Assembly (NCBI GenBank): GCA_037102815.1 | Contig: BTPP01000001.1 | Location: 4,117,001-4,181,000, forward strand | Origin: Neurospora intermedia | Lineage: Eukaryota; Ascomycota; Sordariomycetes; Sordariales; Sordariaceae | Direction of reading: 5' to 3' | DNA: 64,000 bases | In this document: piece by piece, positions 48,378 to 58,965 of the stretch | Layout of the letters: each line of letters starts with the position of its first letter | Numbering within the stretch: position 1 is the first letter of the stretch | The notes under the pieces: model-generated | What the model saw: only the letters and a program-made list of their open reading frames with translations | Told to the model about the DNA's origin: nothing | Databases searched by the model: none | Made by a program: the position numbers and the translations under genes

Positions 48378-50617
48378 TCAGTGGTGTTTTACCTTTTTGA
48401 ACCGGAGGTTTATAGCGGTCGGGTTGTAGGTTGCCTGCCGACCATTACAGGTACATCAATGTGTACTTCCGACTGCGCACAGACCGACGGGAGGGGCTGT
48501 GGGGGCTACCTCCACTGGGGTGGTTTGATTCGACAAAGGTTTCGTTTCAGACTTCAGTAGTCTTTACATACCCCGACTTTCATCCATCTGGTACCTGAAG
48601 AGCCCTAGTCAAAGATGGAAGGCCATCAAGCTACATACCGCAGTAGTATAGTATGGTACTAGCTCGAGGAGCCGACCTAGCTCGACGACGGTGAGGGCGG
48701 CACTACATGACCCGGACGGCCAGCACCGAACCGAGGTCTGAGGAGGCTGGGGAACGGAGAACCTAAGAGGATGATGATGATGATGAATTTCAACAGAAAA
48801 TGGTACAGATGCACACACAAGCAGCAGGAGGAAAAGGGGGAGGCGCAGGTGCCAAACAGTTTTTGTTGAGGCGCGACGGGACGCCGCAAAGAAGAAGAAC
48901 AAGAGGACTGACTGACGGAAGAGGAGACGAGGGGAGACGGCACCGTAGACGGGCGCTTTCGTCCCATCCCATCCCATGCCCGTGTGGATGGCACGGATGG
49001 AACATGCAGTGGTCCACCATCTATCTGTCCATCCGTCTCCGGGCATCCACCGTTGCACCAAAAGGGGGTGCCACTGTGACTGACTGACAACTCTTGTTCC
49101 ATTCTCGAGGTTGGATTGTCATTTCTGTATACATGCGTACCTCACAGGAAGTTCAGGCACTTTGCATGTGGTAAAGTGGTGCCGCTGCTCGATGGACGGG
49201 GAATCTGGAATCTGGGGCGGCAGACTGACGGAACCATTTCCCTGCTTGTAAAGTAACGAAAGGAACTGAAAGACCCGGACCAGGGTCTCTGATCGCCCTA
49301 CGAAATTCCCCATGTGCAAGTCATTGTTTTTGCCTCTTTGTTTCTCTTCCATCTGTCTTCCAAATCATCATCGTTCCATCCTCTTGGCAACTCAAACCAC
49401 GTAACGACGATAGCTCCAACAACGATTCAGTTCCCGTCTAACTACCCGAGAAAACAGCGTTAGCCAGGCAACCAGGGTCAGCATCACAGGAAACCCAAAG
49501 TACGGTCAACGACTCGCATCGAGTTATCACTGTCTGATTTTCATGATCTGGATCCATTCTGCCAGCTGTGCCAGTCATACAACGTCTTGCCAGTTTAGAC
49601 TGCGTGCTCTAGACAGCTGCTCCATCTCGCGACCTGCAGAAAGACCCGTCAGACCCGTCCAGCGAGAAAAAATAAACACAAGTCCAGATCGAGTTTGCTG
49701 TGGCTATTTCCATTTCCATATCCCCCATCCCTATTCGTATTTCCTGCTGCGTCATATTCCCAGCCAATCATCGACCATCAAGCCGCCTCATCGCCATCCA
49801 GCCTGGGCCCAGCGAAGAAGCGCATCCATCCATCCAGGCCATTCAAACCATCGAGGCCCATTCACTGCCAAACATTCAAACAAGCCAGCGTGCCCTGCCC
49901 TTTCCCTTTTCCACATCTCCCGAGTTTCGAGTCCATCCATTGCTTCGACCACGACGAGCCACAACAACACTTTGCCACCCATCGCCGACCTGTCTGCCGT
50001 TCCGCGAATTCGAAACGCAGCAATCAGACACCAGATCTTGTATACCATTCATAGGACGGACCCGCCCCACTCAAGAGGCTGGAATCGAGCCTATTTGTTT
50101 TCCTCCCCCTTTGAACCATGCGCCGGGACCTGATAGCACAGAGGGTCTAGCTTGTCTCGTGGAGTCTTCTCCCCATCGAGTCCCGTTGAGTGCTTGCTTG
50201 CTGCTACATACTGCCGCTGCTCCCACTGCCCACCGCTGTTGACGGCGCGATTGGTGACGGGAGCCGTTGCCTCCACCGGCTTTGCACCAAAAAGGCCGGT
50301 CATGAAACTGCGGCCACTGCTTGTTTCTACCACTCACCAGCATCCCCAGTCTCCCAAGTCGTGCCGGTCTCTCCTGCGCCCAGCCTGCCAGCACAAACCA
50401 GCCGGGAAGGTTTTCATCAGAGCCACTTGTCTGTGTTTCAGAAAGGCCCGTACCCAACGCAAGGTACCCGACGCCGACTTACAGAGGTAGTAGCCACTCG
50501 GCATTGCTGCTGAGCCTCAAGGGTCTTCGTTTCCGGAGGGGGCCCGAGAAGCAAACGTCTCCCAGTTATTCGAGGCCTTACCAAGTCCACACCTGTAGTT
50601 ACACATACACACACAAC

Positions 50618-50644
50618 ATGCGCGCGCCCTGGCTTGGATCTTGA
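50618..50644 (+). promoter_or_regulatory. Candidate upstream open reading frame
   Basis: An eight-residue frame, MRAPWLGS, ending 107 bases before the start of the 1224-residue protein gene. If the transcript starts upstream of it, it may dampen translation. The leader boundaries are unknown. Confidence 0.35.
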
Positions 50645-50751
50645 CACTGAAGCAGCAGCAGAAGAAGAAGAAGAAGAGACAGAAAGGAAGAAAAAGTTAC
50701 ATTCAACTCGTTACATCTTCAAGACTCGCCTCACTTTCCTTTTGAGTTGTC

Positions 50752-53700
50752 ATGAGAGGGAATGTTGATGCTGGGCCGGTGTTGCCCAATATGGTTCACT
50801 CTGAAGCCGACTATGTCATGATCCGAAATGCGGATGGAACGGAAAGCCCACAGCGCATCTTCAGAAGGCACAAGGTTTTGCCCCGTCCGGGTACAGCGTC
50901 GTCGACTGGTTCGCGAAGCTCAAGTCCCGCTCGGCCTTCGCGGCCTACCCAGCTACGGCGGTCAAGACATCGACCAGCCGGCCCCGAACCGCCGCCGACG
51001 CCGCCTGCCCATTCACGTGCCTCGTCGTCGGCCAAGTCGATGAAGTCGATAGACCAGTCAAGCCCAACAAACTCGGGCAGTCCGCTTCTGCAAAGCACCG
51101 ATAATGTCCAGCATGTTGAGCCACGTCTCCCGAACACGCCACCGAACCAACGTACTCCGCCAACTCCGAATCTGACTCCAGAAAGAATCCCTCCGCCCGT
51201 TACAGAACCACCCAGACGGCCTACCAGGCCCCAGCTGCAGGTCCAAACTCAGGCCCCGGCCCAGGCCCAGTCCCGGCCCCGGCCACGGCTCGCTGTCGGT
51301 GGTCGGATGCCGTCCAATGCGACAACGGTAGACTCAAGATCGGAATCCTTTAAAACAGCACCTGAAGTCCCTATCACTCCAGGAAATGAAGATACTGTGC
51401 GGCCCGAGATATCGTCGAGAAGAACGTCGCAAAGTACCATTCGTCAGGCTAACAGAGGAGCAAAGTTGCAACCGCAGACTGTAGGTTTGGGCATTGATAT
51501 CGGGGTAAATTCAAGCGTCGGAGATGGATTAACGCCAGCAACAGAGAGGGAAGTTCAGCTTGGGCGAGACGCGTACGACGGCGGGTGGGGCGGCGAGGAA
51601 ATGCAGGGAGGGAACCTGAATTCTGATGAAGACGTGGAAGAGGAATGGGACGAAAACTTGGAAAGGAATGTGATTGTCAGCAGGCGACGTGCTACACCCA
51701 GCTCGAATATAACCAAGGACCGCAACTCGGTGTTTATGGGACCCCCGACCACCACGACAGTTACACCAACAACCAATGCGACAACGAGAGTATTGCCTCT
51801 ACGCGCCATAAACCTCGAGGAACAGCAACGGGGCCTCCCTCTCTCAGAGCCATCCACGAGCGGGGACACACGGCGCTTTTCTACGACCTCGAACCAGTCC
51901 AGCACATCCACAATTATGGGCACAATAGTCGTCGGTGATGACACCGGTTCTCAGCGACGTAACACTCTCCGACACGTACGCAAACCTATCCTGTCTCTGC
52001 GAGATTCCGTTTCCGATCTTGCTCCGTCAACCACTTCTTTTGCTTCTACTCCGGCTCCGGCTTTGGTTCCGGCATCAAACGTGTTTCAACGTCGACCACC
52101 ACCGCCAGAACCAAAGTCGGGTGCCGCCCCTCGCGAAAGCTATTTTTCCACCACTTCGATCTCGAGCCGGAAAGCCCGAAGGGATGTGTGGAAAACTGGG
52201 TCAATTCCTGTGGTGATTGTCCCAGAGCGTCGAACCTCTCTCAAGTCCAACGGAAGACCTCCTTCTCTCCGTTCAATGAGCAGTCGGAGATCGCGGCGAA
52301 GCCAGAGTCTGAGCTCCGTTGGACGATCATATGCGTCCGCAAGCAACTTTACGATAGACATATATATGGACCAGCCGCGGCGCAGCCGGACCATTTCTGA
52401 GTCTGACAGATCTCGAGCCGGCGACCCGCGAACGGCCGATTTTCCGCCGTATATTCCTAGACGGTCATCATCTCTTTCCGCTCCTACCAGTCGCAACGTG
52501 TCGAGGACCGGCTCTCTCACGGCCGAAAGCCTCCGAGCTCATGACGCGCTTTATGAGCAACACAAGGCTTCGCAGACGGTTGAACGGGCAGTGGAGAGAC
52601 TGCAGAGGGAAAAGCGACCGCCTCCGAAGCCGGTAAATACCTCCAGACACTACCGCAGGACGGTTGACGGAAATGAATTGGAGCCAGAGCGACGCCAATC
52701 TGGAACCATCAATATCAAGTTCTCTCCTTCAATCCAGTCAAGCAACTTTGACAACAGTGACCCGCGAACACCGCGTAGCTTTCCTGCTGATCACAATGAT
52801 GATGGAGGTCCTCGTCATAGTTACGAATACAACAAGAGGAATTCCGTCCAACACACACCTTTCTCGCAAGCCTCTGTAGAGACGGGCGCCTCACATGCCG
52901 AAGTGTCCGAAGCAAGGGCGATAGTCATGCACCAGCATCAGAACACGTCTGTGATGCTTGTAGACAACTCGACCAAGCCGTCCAAGGCCTCGTCGTTGGA
53001 TCGTCAGAGGTCTCCTCCAACGGCCACCCCCGCCATTGCCGCAACAGATGCCGAAGGAAACCCCCTAACACCGCCACAGGACCTCTCGAGGGAAGATGAC
53101 AATTTCTCCCCCTTGAGGAACCCGAGAGCACCCCCCAAACCGCCACCGGCCATCAACTTCATCCCGGCAACGCCTTCTGGCCTGACACCTACTACGGAAA
53201 GGCAGAAGGAGCTTGGGAATTTCTACGATGACATGCCCGAGTCAGAGGAGCCCAAACCCGAGAGCGGATTCGCCATGCTCCGCCGGAAGCTGAGCCGCCG
53301 CCGAACCTCCGAGACCACTGGCACTCGTCCGGGTTTCCTTACTCGCACATTTTCCTTGTCAAAGTACACCAAAAACTACGAGTCAGATGGTGGCAGCAGC
53401 GGTAGGTTGAAGAGACCCCACCTGAAGAGGTCCTTCACGGCCGATGACGCCCCCGTCGAGCCAGATAAACTGCATCCCGAATGGCGGCCATCCTACCAGT
53501 CTGATTTCTCCGACAGCGGAAGTGAAGACGAGGAGCACTGGGACTACCCGCCCATCGACAACCGTCCCCAGCGGCCCGGTCTGGTGCCCAAGCGGAGCTT
53601 GAGCCAGCGGATGAAGAAGGCATTCGCCATCATGCCCCTGCGCAACGGCTCAAAGTACGACGCCACATACTCAACAGACAGCGGCGACATGCCCGAACGG

Positions 53701-54426
53701 GACAAGCGGACCATCCGACGCACGCCGAGCGGTAACCTGCGGGTCATGAAGATCCGGCAAAGCCTCGAGTCTATGGCACAGTCCATGGCACGGCCATCCA
53801 TCTCATCCGAAAGACCTACCAGACCGTCCATCTCCTCGCCATCGGATACATCCCGACCGTCAACCTCTACCGAAGCACCTCCTCGACCATCCATCTCGCC
53901 CGACTCAAGCTCAACTCGGCCCTCTATGTCATCCGAAAACCCACGCTTCTACCCGCCCCGCGTCCGTCGAAACTACGGTGCTCTCTTCCAGCGCCAACAA
54001 CGACCACCTCCTCCCGCTGCTGCCATGTCAGCAGCGCCACCCCTAACCCCCTCGTCTGTATCCACCTTTGCGACCGGCCACTCTGTATCCCCACCCATTA
54101 CTACTACGGCCGCGCCTGCACCACCGCCCATGAAAAGACGCGGCAGTCTTAGTGAGAAGATTATACCTGTCTTGAACGAAAAGGTCAACATTGTGCGGAG
54201 GATGAGCGAGAAGCGGAAGGAGAGGAAGAGGGATGAGATGCGGAAGACGATCAGTCACCCAAGAGTGGTCAGGGACGGGTTGGGGGAGGTGATCAAGCAT
54301 GATACAGGGAGAGAGATTTTTGCGATGAGTCAGGGTCAGCCTCAGCCGCAGCAGCAGGGACAGAGACAGTCACCGCCTGCTGTCAGGGGGTCGCCGCCTA
54401 GGTTAGGAAGGGGGTCACCTATCTGA
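50752..54426 (+). CDS. Large intrinsically disordered protein, function unknown
   Basis: A single open frame of 1224 residues with no recognised domain. It is rich in Ser, Pro, Arg and Thr throughout, with many RRxS and SP/TP sites. More ordered-looking islands are MVHSEADYVMIRNADG near residue 14, SRTGSLTAESLRAHDALYEQ followed by TVERAVERLQREKR near 600-630, and SGFAMLRRKLSRRRTSE near 845. Near 1010-1065 a unit RPSIS/RPSMSS recurs about five times. A basic C-terminal helix follows, SEKIIPVLNEKVNIVRRMSEKRKERKR, near 1130-1160. No signal peptide or membrane segment is visible. The start follows a CT-rich leader and is preceded by an upstream frame. The ORF length and its even codon use support a real gene; a scaffold or polarity-linked phosphoprotein is only a guess. 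Confidence 0.85.
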   Translation: MRGNVDAGPVLPNMVHSEADYVMIRNADGTESPQRIFRRHKVLPRPGTASSTGSRSSSPARPSRPTQLRRSRHRPAGPEPPPTPPAHSRASSSAKSMKSIDQSSPTNSGSPLLQSTDNVQHVEPRLPNTPPNQRTPPTPNLTPERIPPPVTEPPRRPTRPQLQVQTQAPAQAQSRPRPRLAVGGRMPSNATTVDSRSESFKTAPEVPITPGNEDTVRPEISSRRTSQSTIRQANRGAKLQPQTVGLGIDIGVNSSVGDGLTPATEREVQLGRDAYDGGWGGEEMQGGNLNSDEDVEEEWDENLERNVIVSRRRATPSSNITKDRNSVFMGPPTTTTVTPTTNATTRVLPLRAINLEEQQRGLPLSEPSTSGDTRRFSTTSNQSSTSTIMGTIVVGDDTGSQRRNTLRHVRKPILSLRDSVSDLAPSTTSFASTPAPALVPASNVFQRRPPPPEPKSGAAPRESYFSTTSISSRKARRDVWKTGSIPVVIVPERRTSLKSNGRPPSLRSMSSRRSRRSQSLSSVGRSYASASNFTIDIYMDQPRRSRTISESDRSRAGDPRTADFPPYIPRRSSSLSAPTSRNVSRTGSLTAESLRAHDALYEQHKASQTVERAVERLQREKRPPPKPVNTSRHYRRTVDGNELEPERRQSGTINIKFSPSIQSSNFDNSDPRTPRSFPADHNDDGGPRHSYEYNKRNSVQHTPFSQASVETGASHAEVSEARAIVMHQHQNTSVMLVDNSTKPSKASSLDRQRSPPTATPAIAATDAEGNPLTPPQDLSREDDNFSPLRNPRAPPKPPPAINFIPATPSGLTPTTERQKELGNFYDDMPESEEPKPESGFAMLRRKLSRRRTSETTGTRPGFLTRTFSLSKYTKNYESDGGSSGRLKRPHLKRSFTADDAPVEPDKLHPEWRPSYQSDFSDSGSEDEEHWDYPPIDNRPQRPGLVPKRSLSQRMKKAFAIMPLRNGSKYDATYSTDSGDMPERDKRTIRRTPSGNLRVMKIRQSLESMAQSMARPSISSERPTRPSISSPSDTSRPSTSTEAPPRPSISPDSSSTRPSMSSENPRFYPPRVRRNYGALFQRQQRPPPPAAAMSAAPPLTPSSVSTFATGHSVSPPITTTAAPAPPPMKRRGSLSEKIIPVLNEKVNIVRRMSEKRKERKRDEMRKTISHPRVVRDGLGEVIKHDTGREIFAMSQGQPQPQQQGQRQSPPAVRGSPPRLGRGSPI

Positions 54427-55020
54427 TTTTTTGTTCAAGATTTTGGAAATGATTGGGCATGAGAAACACAATTGCATGAAGCCGTCACCAGAGCTGACAA
54501 AAAAGAACCACCAACGCCACGATAAAAAAAGAAGACAAGAGGTCATAGAATCATGTTGATCATGAAGGTACCAAAAGAAGAAGGATCATGGTTACAATTA
54601 CGAAATTTGTTACGCGGTACGAAACGAAACAACTGAATCAACAAGAAGAGAACACGGCAATGAGAGTATGACCTGATGAAACCACGAACGAAGACACCTA
54701 CACTCATACACGTCCACATACACATAGTGTCAACATTCATCATCCAAAACGGCAACATTCCTTTTTTTTTTTCTTTTTTTGCTTTTTTTTTTTTCCCCCT
54801 CGGGCATGTCTTTCCGTTTTGTTTTCAAAGGGCGGAGTTCGATTTCACAAAACTTGGCTACATATACCACTTTTTTTGATCTGTTGTCTTGTAGCTCGCT
54901 CCTTTCCATGCATGCATTTTCCTTAGCCGTTCAGCGCGCTTACCTACTAGGTGCAGGGGAAGCGACGACAAAACCAAGAACACCACTTACTTGCAATCTA
55001 CCAAGCACAAGGAAAGAACT

Positions 55021-55052
55021 GGGCGGGCGGGCGGGCGGGCGGGCGGGCGGGC
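55021..55052 (+). repeat. (GGGC)8 tandem repeat
   Basis: Eight perfect GGGC copies about 600 bases past the stop of the disordered protein gene. The plus strand could form a G-quadruplex. Confidence 0.97.
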
Positions 55053-57261
55053 TGTGATTTTTAAACGTTTACATACCTTATATATATATCCTTGTATGAT
55101 TTCTTGTTGTTTCTCTCAAATTTCTTTTTCTTAATTTTTTTTTTCTCTCTCTCTCTCTTTTGGTTCAAGCGATGAATGACGGTAGCACGGGTGATTAAGA
55201 AGACATTTTTTTTCTTTTCCTTGTGATGGCAGTTATCAGATTTATGATGAATCATGAATGAAACGTTGATAGAGAGGAGGGAGGGGAGGGGTATTTGAGG
55301 GTTTTCGACCGACGAGTTCTAGGTGGCACCAAATCATATTTATGTATAAGGAAATGGACAACGACACGACATGTAATGACATGATTAAGAAGGGGGAAGA
55401 GGGAGGGAGGGTTGGGGCATGAAATGCACCGACCCATTCACATTAATCTAGGTAACTCTGAAGTTTCTTTTTCAATTGATGATTTTGAAAATGATTTTGT
55501 CTGATATTTTTCCTTTCAAGTGTCGTCGCATACTTTTCTTCTTCTTCTTTTTCTCGGGTTCACACCTAGTTACGATATCCTTCACATCAGGTGATTAGGA
55601 AACATGGGTTCGAGCGCTTATAAATGGACCGAACTCTCTTAGTGTGTGGATGGATGTGAGGTGACAAGAAGAGAATTGGACACTGATCCCATTTTCGTAG
55701 GCACATTGTACGTAGCGACCTTCCATACATAGGTAGCAAGATCCCACCCAGTTATCACAGAGAAATGTTGTTCTTGCTGAATTGAGGAAGAAAAGATGAA
55801 AAATCCCCACTCGGAAATCAGATAATCCTAAGGAAGAGGCCGTCTCTACTCAACTACACGTGTGAAGAAAATGTCAAGTAGAAAGGAGCTCAACTATTGA
55901 ATATGTACGGGTGCGTGCGTTGCGAAAGAGGGACAACTCCAGCGGAAAAGTCCCAAAGTCAGTAAGTCAGTCAGTCCGTTTGCGGACCGTAGGTAGGTAT
56001 GTACGTACCAACGTCATCGGCATGTTGATTGATGCCTTCGCGGGCCGTTTTCGGCGAGTGCCGAGCAACCGAGCGCGCCGCCCATAACTAAGACCAAGAC
56101 CAAGACCAAGCCGCTGCCGTTGGTTGGTATTTTTAGTTGCTTTTGGGTCTTAAGTCCTGCAATGGTAACAAGCACATTCCAATCAACTAACATGAACATA
56201 CCCATTCGTGGTAAATAGCTGATAGTACCTCTATGTACACAGAGTTATGACAATAGTAGTAGTAGCAATGTCTAGTGTCATGCTCCGATTGCGGTCAAAA
56301 AAAAGATTCGAGGACGAGGACGGAAAGATATTGCAAGACACTCGACGATAGCATCACGAATATCACCCAGTTTCAGACGAAAACCGTCAGCAACTTCAAC
56401 GATTTATGCCCGAAGACCGCAGACAGCCATATAGCATTCATGACTTTTTACAGTCGAGCACCGGTTCTGGTAAGAAAAATAGGTACTTGAGGAACGCAGC
56501 ACTATAGTTAAGTGACCAGAGGCATATGATACACTCCAGACGGCCGCCGCCCGCTCTTGACTCTTGACTGCCGGGAGCAAAGAAAACATGGTCTAGAACT
56601 ACTTACCTTTCTAACCAGACCCCACAGAGCTTAATCGAATTTTGATTTCTACATTCTTGTAAACATGGACCCTCCTCCGTAAACGGCGACCTCTTCCTCT
56701 TCTTCTTCAGGGCATGCTGATTGTTTCGCTAACGAGTTGTGAACGGCCTCCCTCCAGCCTGACGCTCTAGCATCGAAAGAACGAAAAAAAATCGTTCAGC
56801 TCGGTTCGGTCGAGGTCAGTCAGGTAAAGTGCCGGGTTAGGAATCGTCTGTCCGCACGTACAATGTGCTGGTAGGGTAGAGGTAGTTGTCAAGAGTGTAC
56901 AAGTACTTGGCCCTTTGTTTGCAGAGATTTTTCAAGACAGTAGTACTGCCTATTGCGTACATACATACCTAGCTACCTACCTACTTGCTCCTCTTGCCTC
57001 GGGTATGTAACGTTGTCATGCTATGCCGTGCAAGACCCCGACTGAGTGCTCGCTATATACGATACTGAAGGCTTTGTTCTCGAGGTCGTGCCAGTGGCTG
57101 ACTGGACGTTCGGAAACGGGGGGAGGACCATCGAGGATTTTCCATATGCCGTCTTCGTCAATCATAGCACCTAGCCATGGCCGTCCATTCCTGGGAGCTC
57201 TCGCTCTCTCGTTGGGGCCCATGTCTAGCTAGAGTGGTCTTCGAGAGGAAAAGTTCCCTCT

Positions 57262-57267
57262 TATAAA
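57262..57267 (+). promoter_or_regulatory. Candidate TATA box of the GPI-type protein gene
   Basis: TATAAA in a CT-rich setting, 241 bases before the start codon. The position is acceptable for a fungal gene with a leader of about 200 bases. Confidence 0.45.
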
Positions 57268-57507
57268 GGGGTGATCTTGTTCTCCGACTTTGGACTTCCC
57301 CTTCTTCATCGACACATCAGGTTCCTCATCATCTTGACCTTTACTGCCATATGCTTGTCTGACCCAGCTCGCTACTGCTCCCGATCTGCCTATCTCGTCA
57401 ACATCACTCGCTTGTTGGCTGTTGTCTTCCTTCTAAACATCACTTGAGTTTGTACTCTTCTGAAGCACCTCAACTCCCAAGAGAAAAGTCAGGATTATTC
57501 GGCCAAA

Positions 57508-58693
57508 ATGAAGGCGTTCACTACCCTCGCCTCACTGGTGGCCTCGGCTACTTTCGTCAGCGCTCAGGGACTTTATATCGACGCCGAAGATCGAGCCAGA
57601 TGCACCATTCCCAACGCCTCCTACTGTTCCGGCCCTTACATCGTTCAATGCGACGGGACCTTTGCTCTTGATAGAGTGAACTGCAACGCTGTAAGTGTCA
57701 CCTGCACCACACCCCCCGTGCCTAGGTACCTCAATCAGCTAACATGAGAAACGACAGATGCTGGTTGGAGCAGTCCCCGCTGGCAACGACGGTCAAGCCA
57801 CCTGCTGGGAGTCTTCCGCCGTCAGCGGCAATGCCGCCTGCCAGAAGAACTGCCGCGTCTACGCTGTCCCGGCCCCGTTTAACTTGGCGCCTGATGAGTG
57901 TACCCCTTACTTCCCCAGGACTAACACCCTTGGCCCAACGATTCCTCCACCCACTGCCTCTACTTCGGCCACTGGTGCTGGCTCTACTACGGGTACTACC
58001 ACTGCCACTACTACGGCCACCACTACGGGTACTACCACTGCCTCCAACACCAACACCAACACCGGTACCAACACCAATACCAACAGCGCCCCTACCCTCC
58101 CGCCACCCACCACCCGCCAACCCTCCACCACCGCCTCCGCCTCTTCTAAAACATGGGACCACCACCACTGGACCAAGTCCCACGGCCCTTGGCCAGAGTG
58201 GACCACCACTGCTTCGGCCTCCGCTTCCGCATCCGCATCTGCATCCGCCTCTGCCTCCGCCTCCGCCGCCCCGACCCGCGCTCCCCATCCCGGCCCCTGG
58301 ACCAAGAAGCCTTGGCCTAGTCACAAGACCAAGTGGGTGGAGACTTCCACCGATTGCGAAACCGATACTGTCACCGCTACCGCTGCTCCGGTTACGGTTA
58401 CCACCTTGCCTACCAAGGTTCCGGTGCCGGTGCCGGTGCCGGTTCCCACTACTCTGACAACTCAGGTTCCGGCTCCGGCTCCGCCTGTTGTTGTCGTTCC
58501 CACGCCTCCTTTAAGCCCGCCTGTTGTTGTTGTGCCCACCACATACACACCTCCGGCAAGCGAGACGTCGGCTGCCTCACCTGTTGGTGTCTCGCCGCCG
58601 CCTGTGGTGACGGCTGGTGCGCAGAAGATGAAGATGAAGACTGCTACGGCGGGGTTGATGATTGTCGGTGGAGTTGTGTTTTGGTTTCTTTGA
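57508..58693 (+). CDS. Secreted, probably GPI-anchored Ser/Thr/Pro-rich wall protein
   Basis: Exons 57508-57690 and 57758-58693 give 372 residues. Residues 1-19 are a signal peptide (ends FVSAQ). Residues 20-130 form a small module with about nine cysteines (ARCTIPNASYCSG, IVQCDG, VNCNA, ATCWES, AACQKNCR, PDECTPYF), presumably disulphide-linked. The rest is a Thr/Ser/Pro/Ala-rich stalk with TGTT, TNTN, ASAS and PVPVPV repeats, expected to be heavily O-glycosylated. The last 16 residues, ATAGLMIVGGVVFWFL, are hydrophobic and end the protein, as a GPI signal does. I do not recognise the cysteine module; it could bind carbohydrate. Two such surface-type genes in a row (the GH16 gene is next) may be chance. 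Confidence 0.85.
58216..58268. repeat. Degenerate 6-base repeat coding for Ser-Ala
   Basis: About nine copies of a TCCGCN-type unit in the stalk of the GPI-type protein, giving a run of alternating Ser and Ala. Confidence 0.85.
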
Positions 58694-58934
58694 GTTTCTT
58701 TGCCGAGTTGGATGATGATGGAATAATGGTATGGGAGAGAACTAAACGTCTGGGGGTTTTTTTTTTTTTTTGTTTCTGTTTCTGCTTATTGTGAAGGAGG
58801 GATATGAATGGGTTGTTCGTGCTGCTTTTGGATTGGATATTGGGGCGAGTGTGATAATTGTTAATGGTCGAAAGAGGAGGAGGAGTATGAAGATGAAAGG
58901 GAACGACTAGTCTAGATCGGATAATCAGGTAATC

Positions 58935-58965
<31 letters not shown>

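Larger units (their letters stand above)
45908..50751. other. 4.8-kb intergenic region
   Basis: Holds the promoters of two diverging genes, the agmatinase-like gene and the large disordered protein gene. It contains a G2T4-like tract at 48341-48377, a TAGGTACCTA palindrome at 48285-48294 and a nine-codon upstream frame near 50618. Frames up to 196 codons near 49.5-50.1 kb are Ser/Pro-rich, overlap in all phases and show no domain. I call no gene. Confidence 0.55.
54427..57507. other. 3.1-kb intergenic region
   Basis: Between two plus-strand genes. It holds T-rich tracts near 54760-54800, a (GGGC)8 block at 55021-55052, CT-rich runs near 55110-55160, a triple AAGACC near 56089-56111, and TACCTA/TAGGTA motifs near 55990 and 56965-56986. 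No frame with a domain. Confidence 0.6.

Noticed and set aside
49543-50242. Overlapping 119-196-codon plus-strand frames before the disordered protein gene
   Set aside because: Open in all three phases over the same CT-rich stretch, with Ser/Pro/His-rich products and no domain.
55600-55625. Possible tRNA B-box (GGGTTCGAGC)
   Set aside because: No matching A-box, no acceptor stem and no cloverleaf around it.
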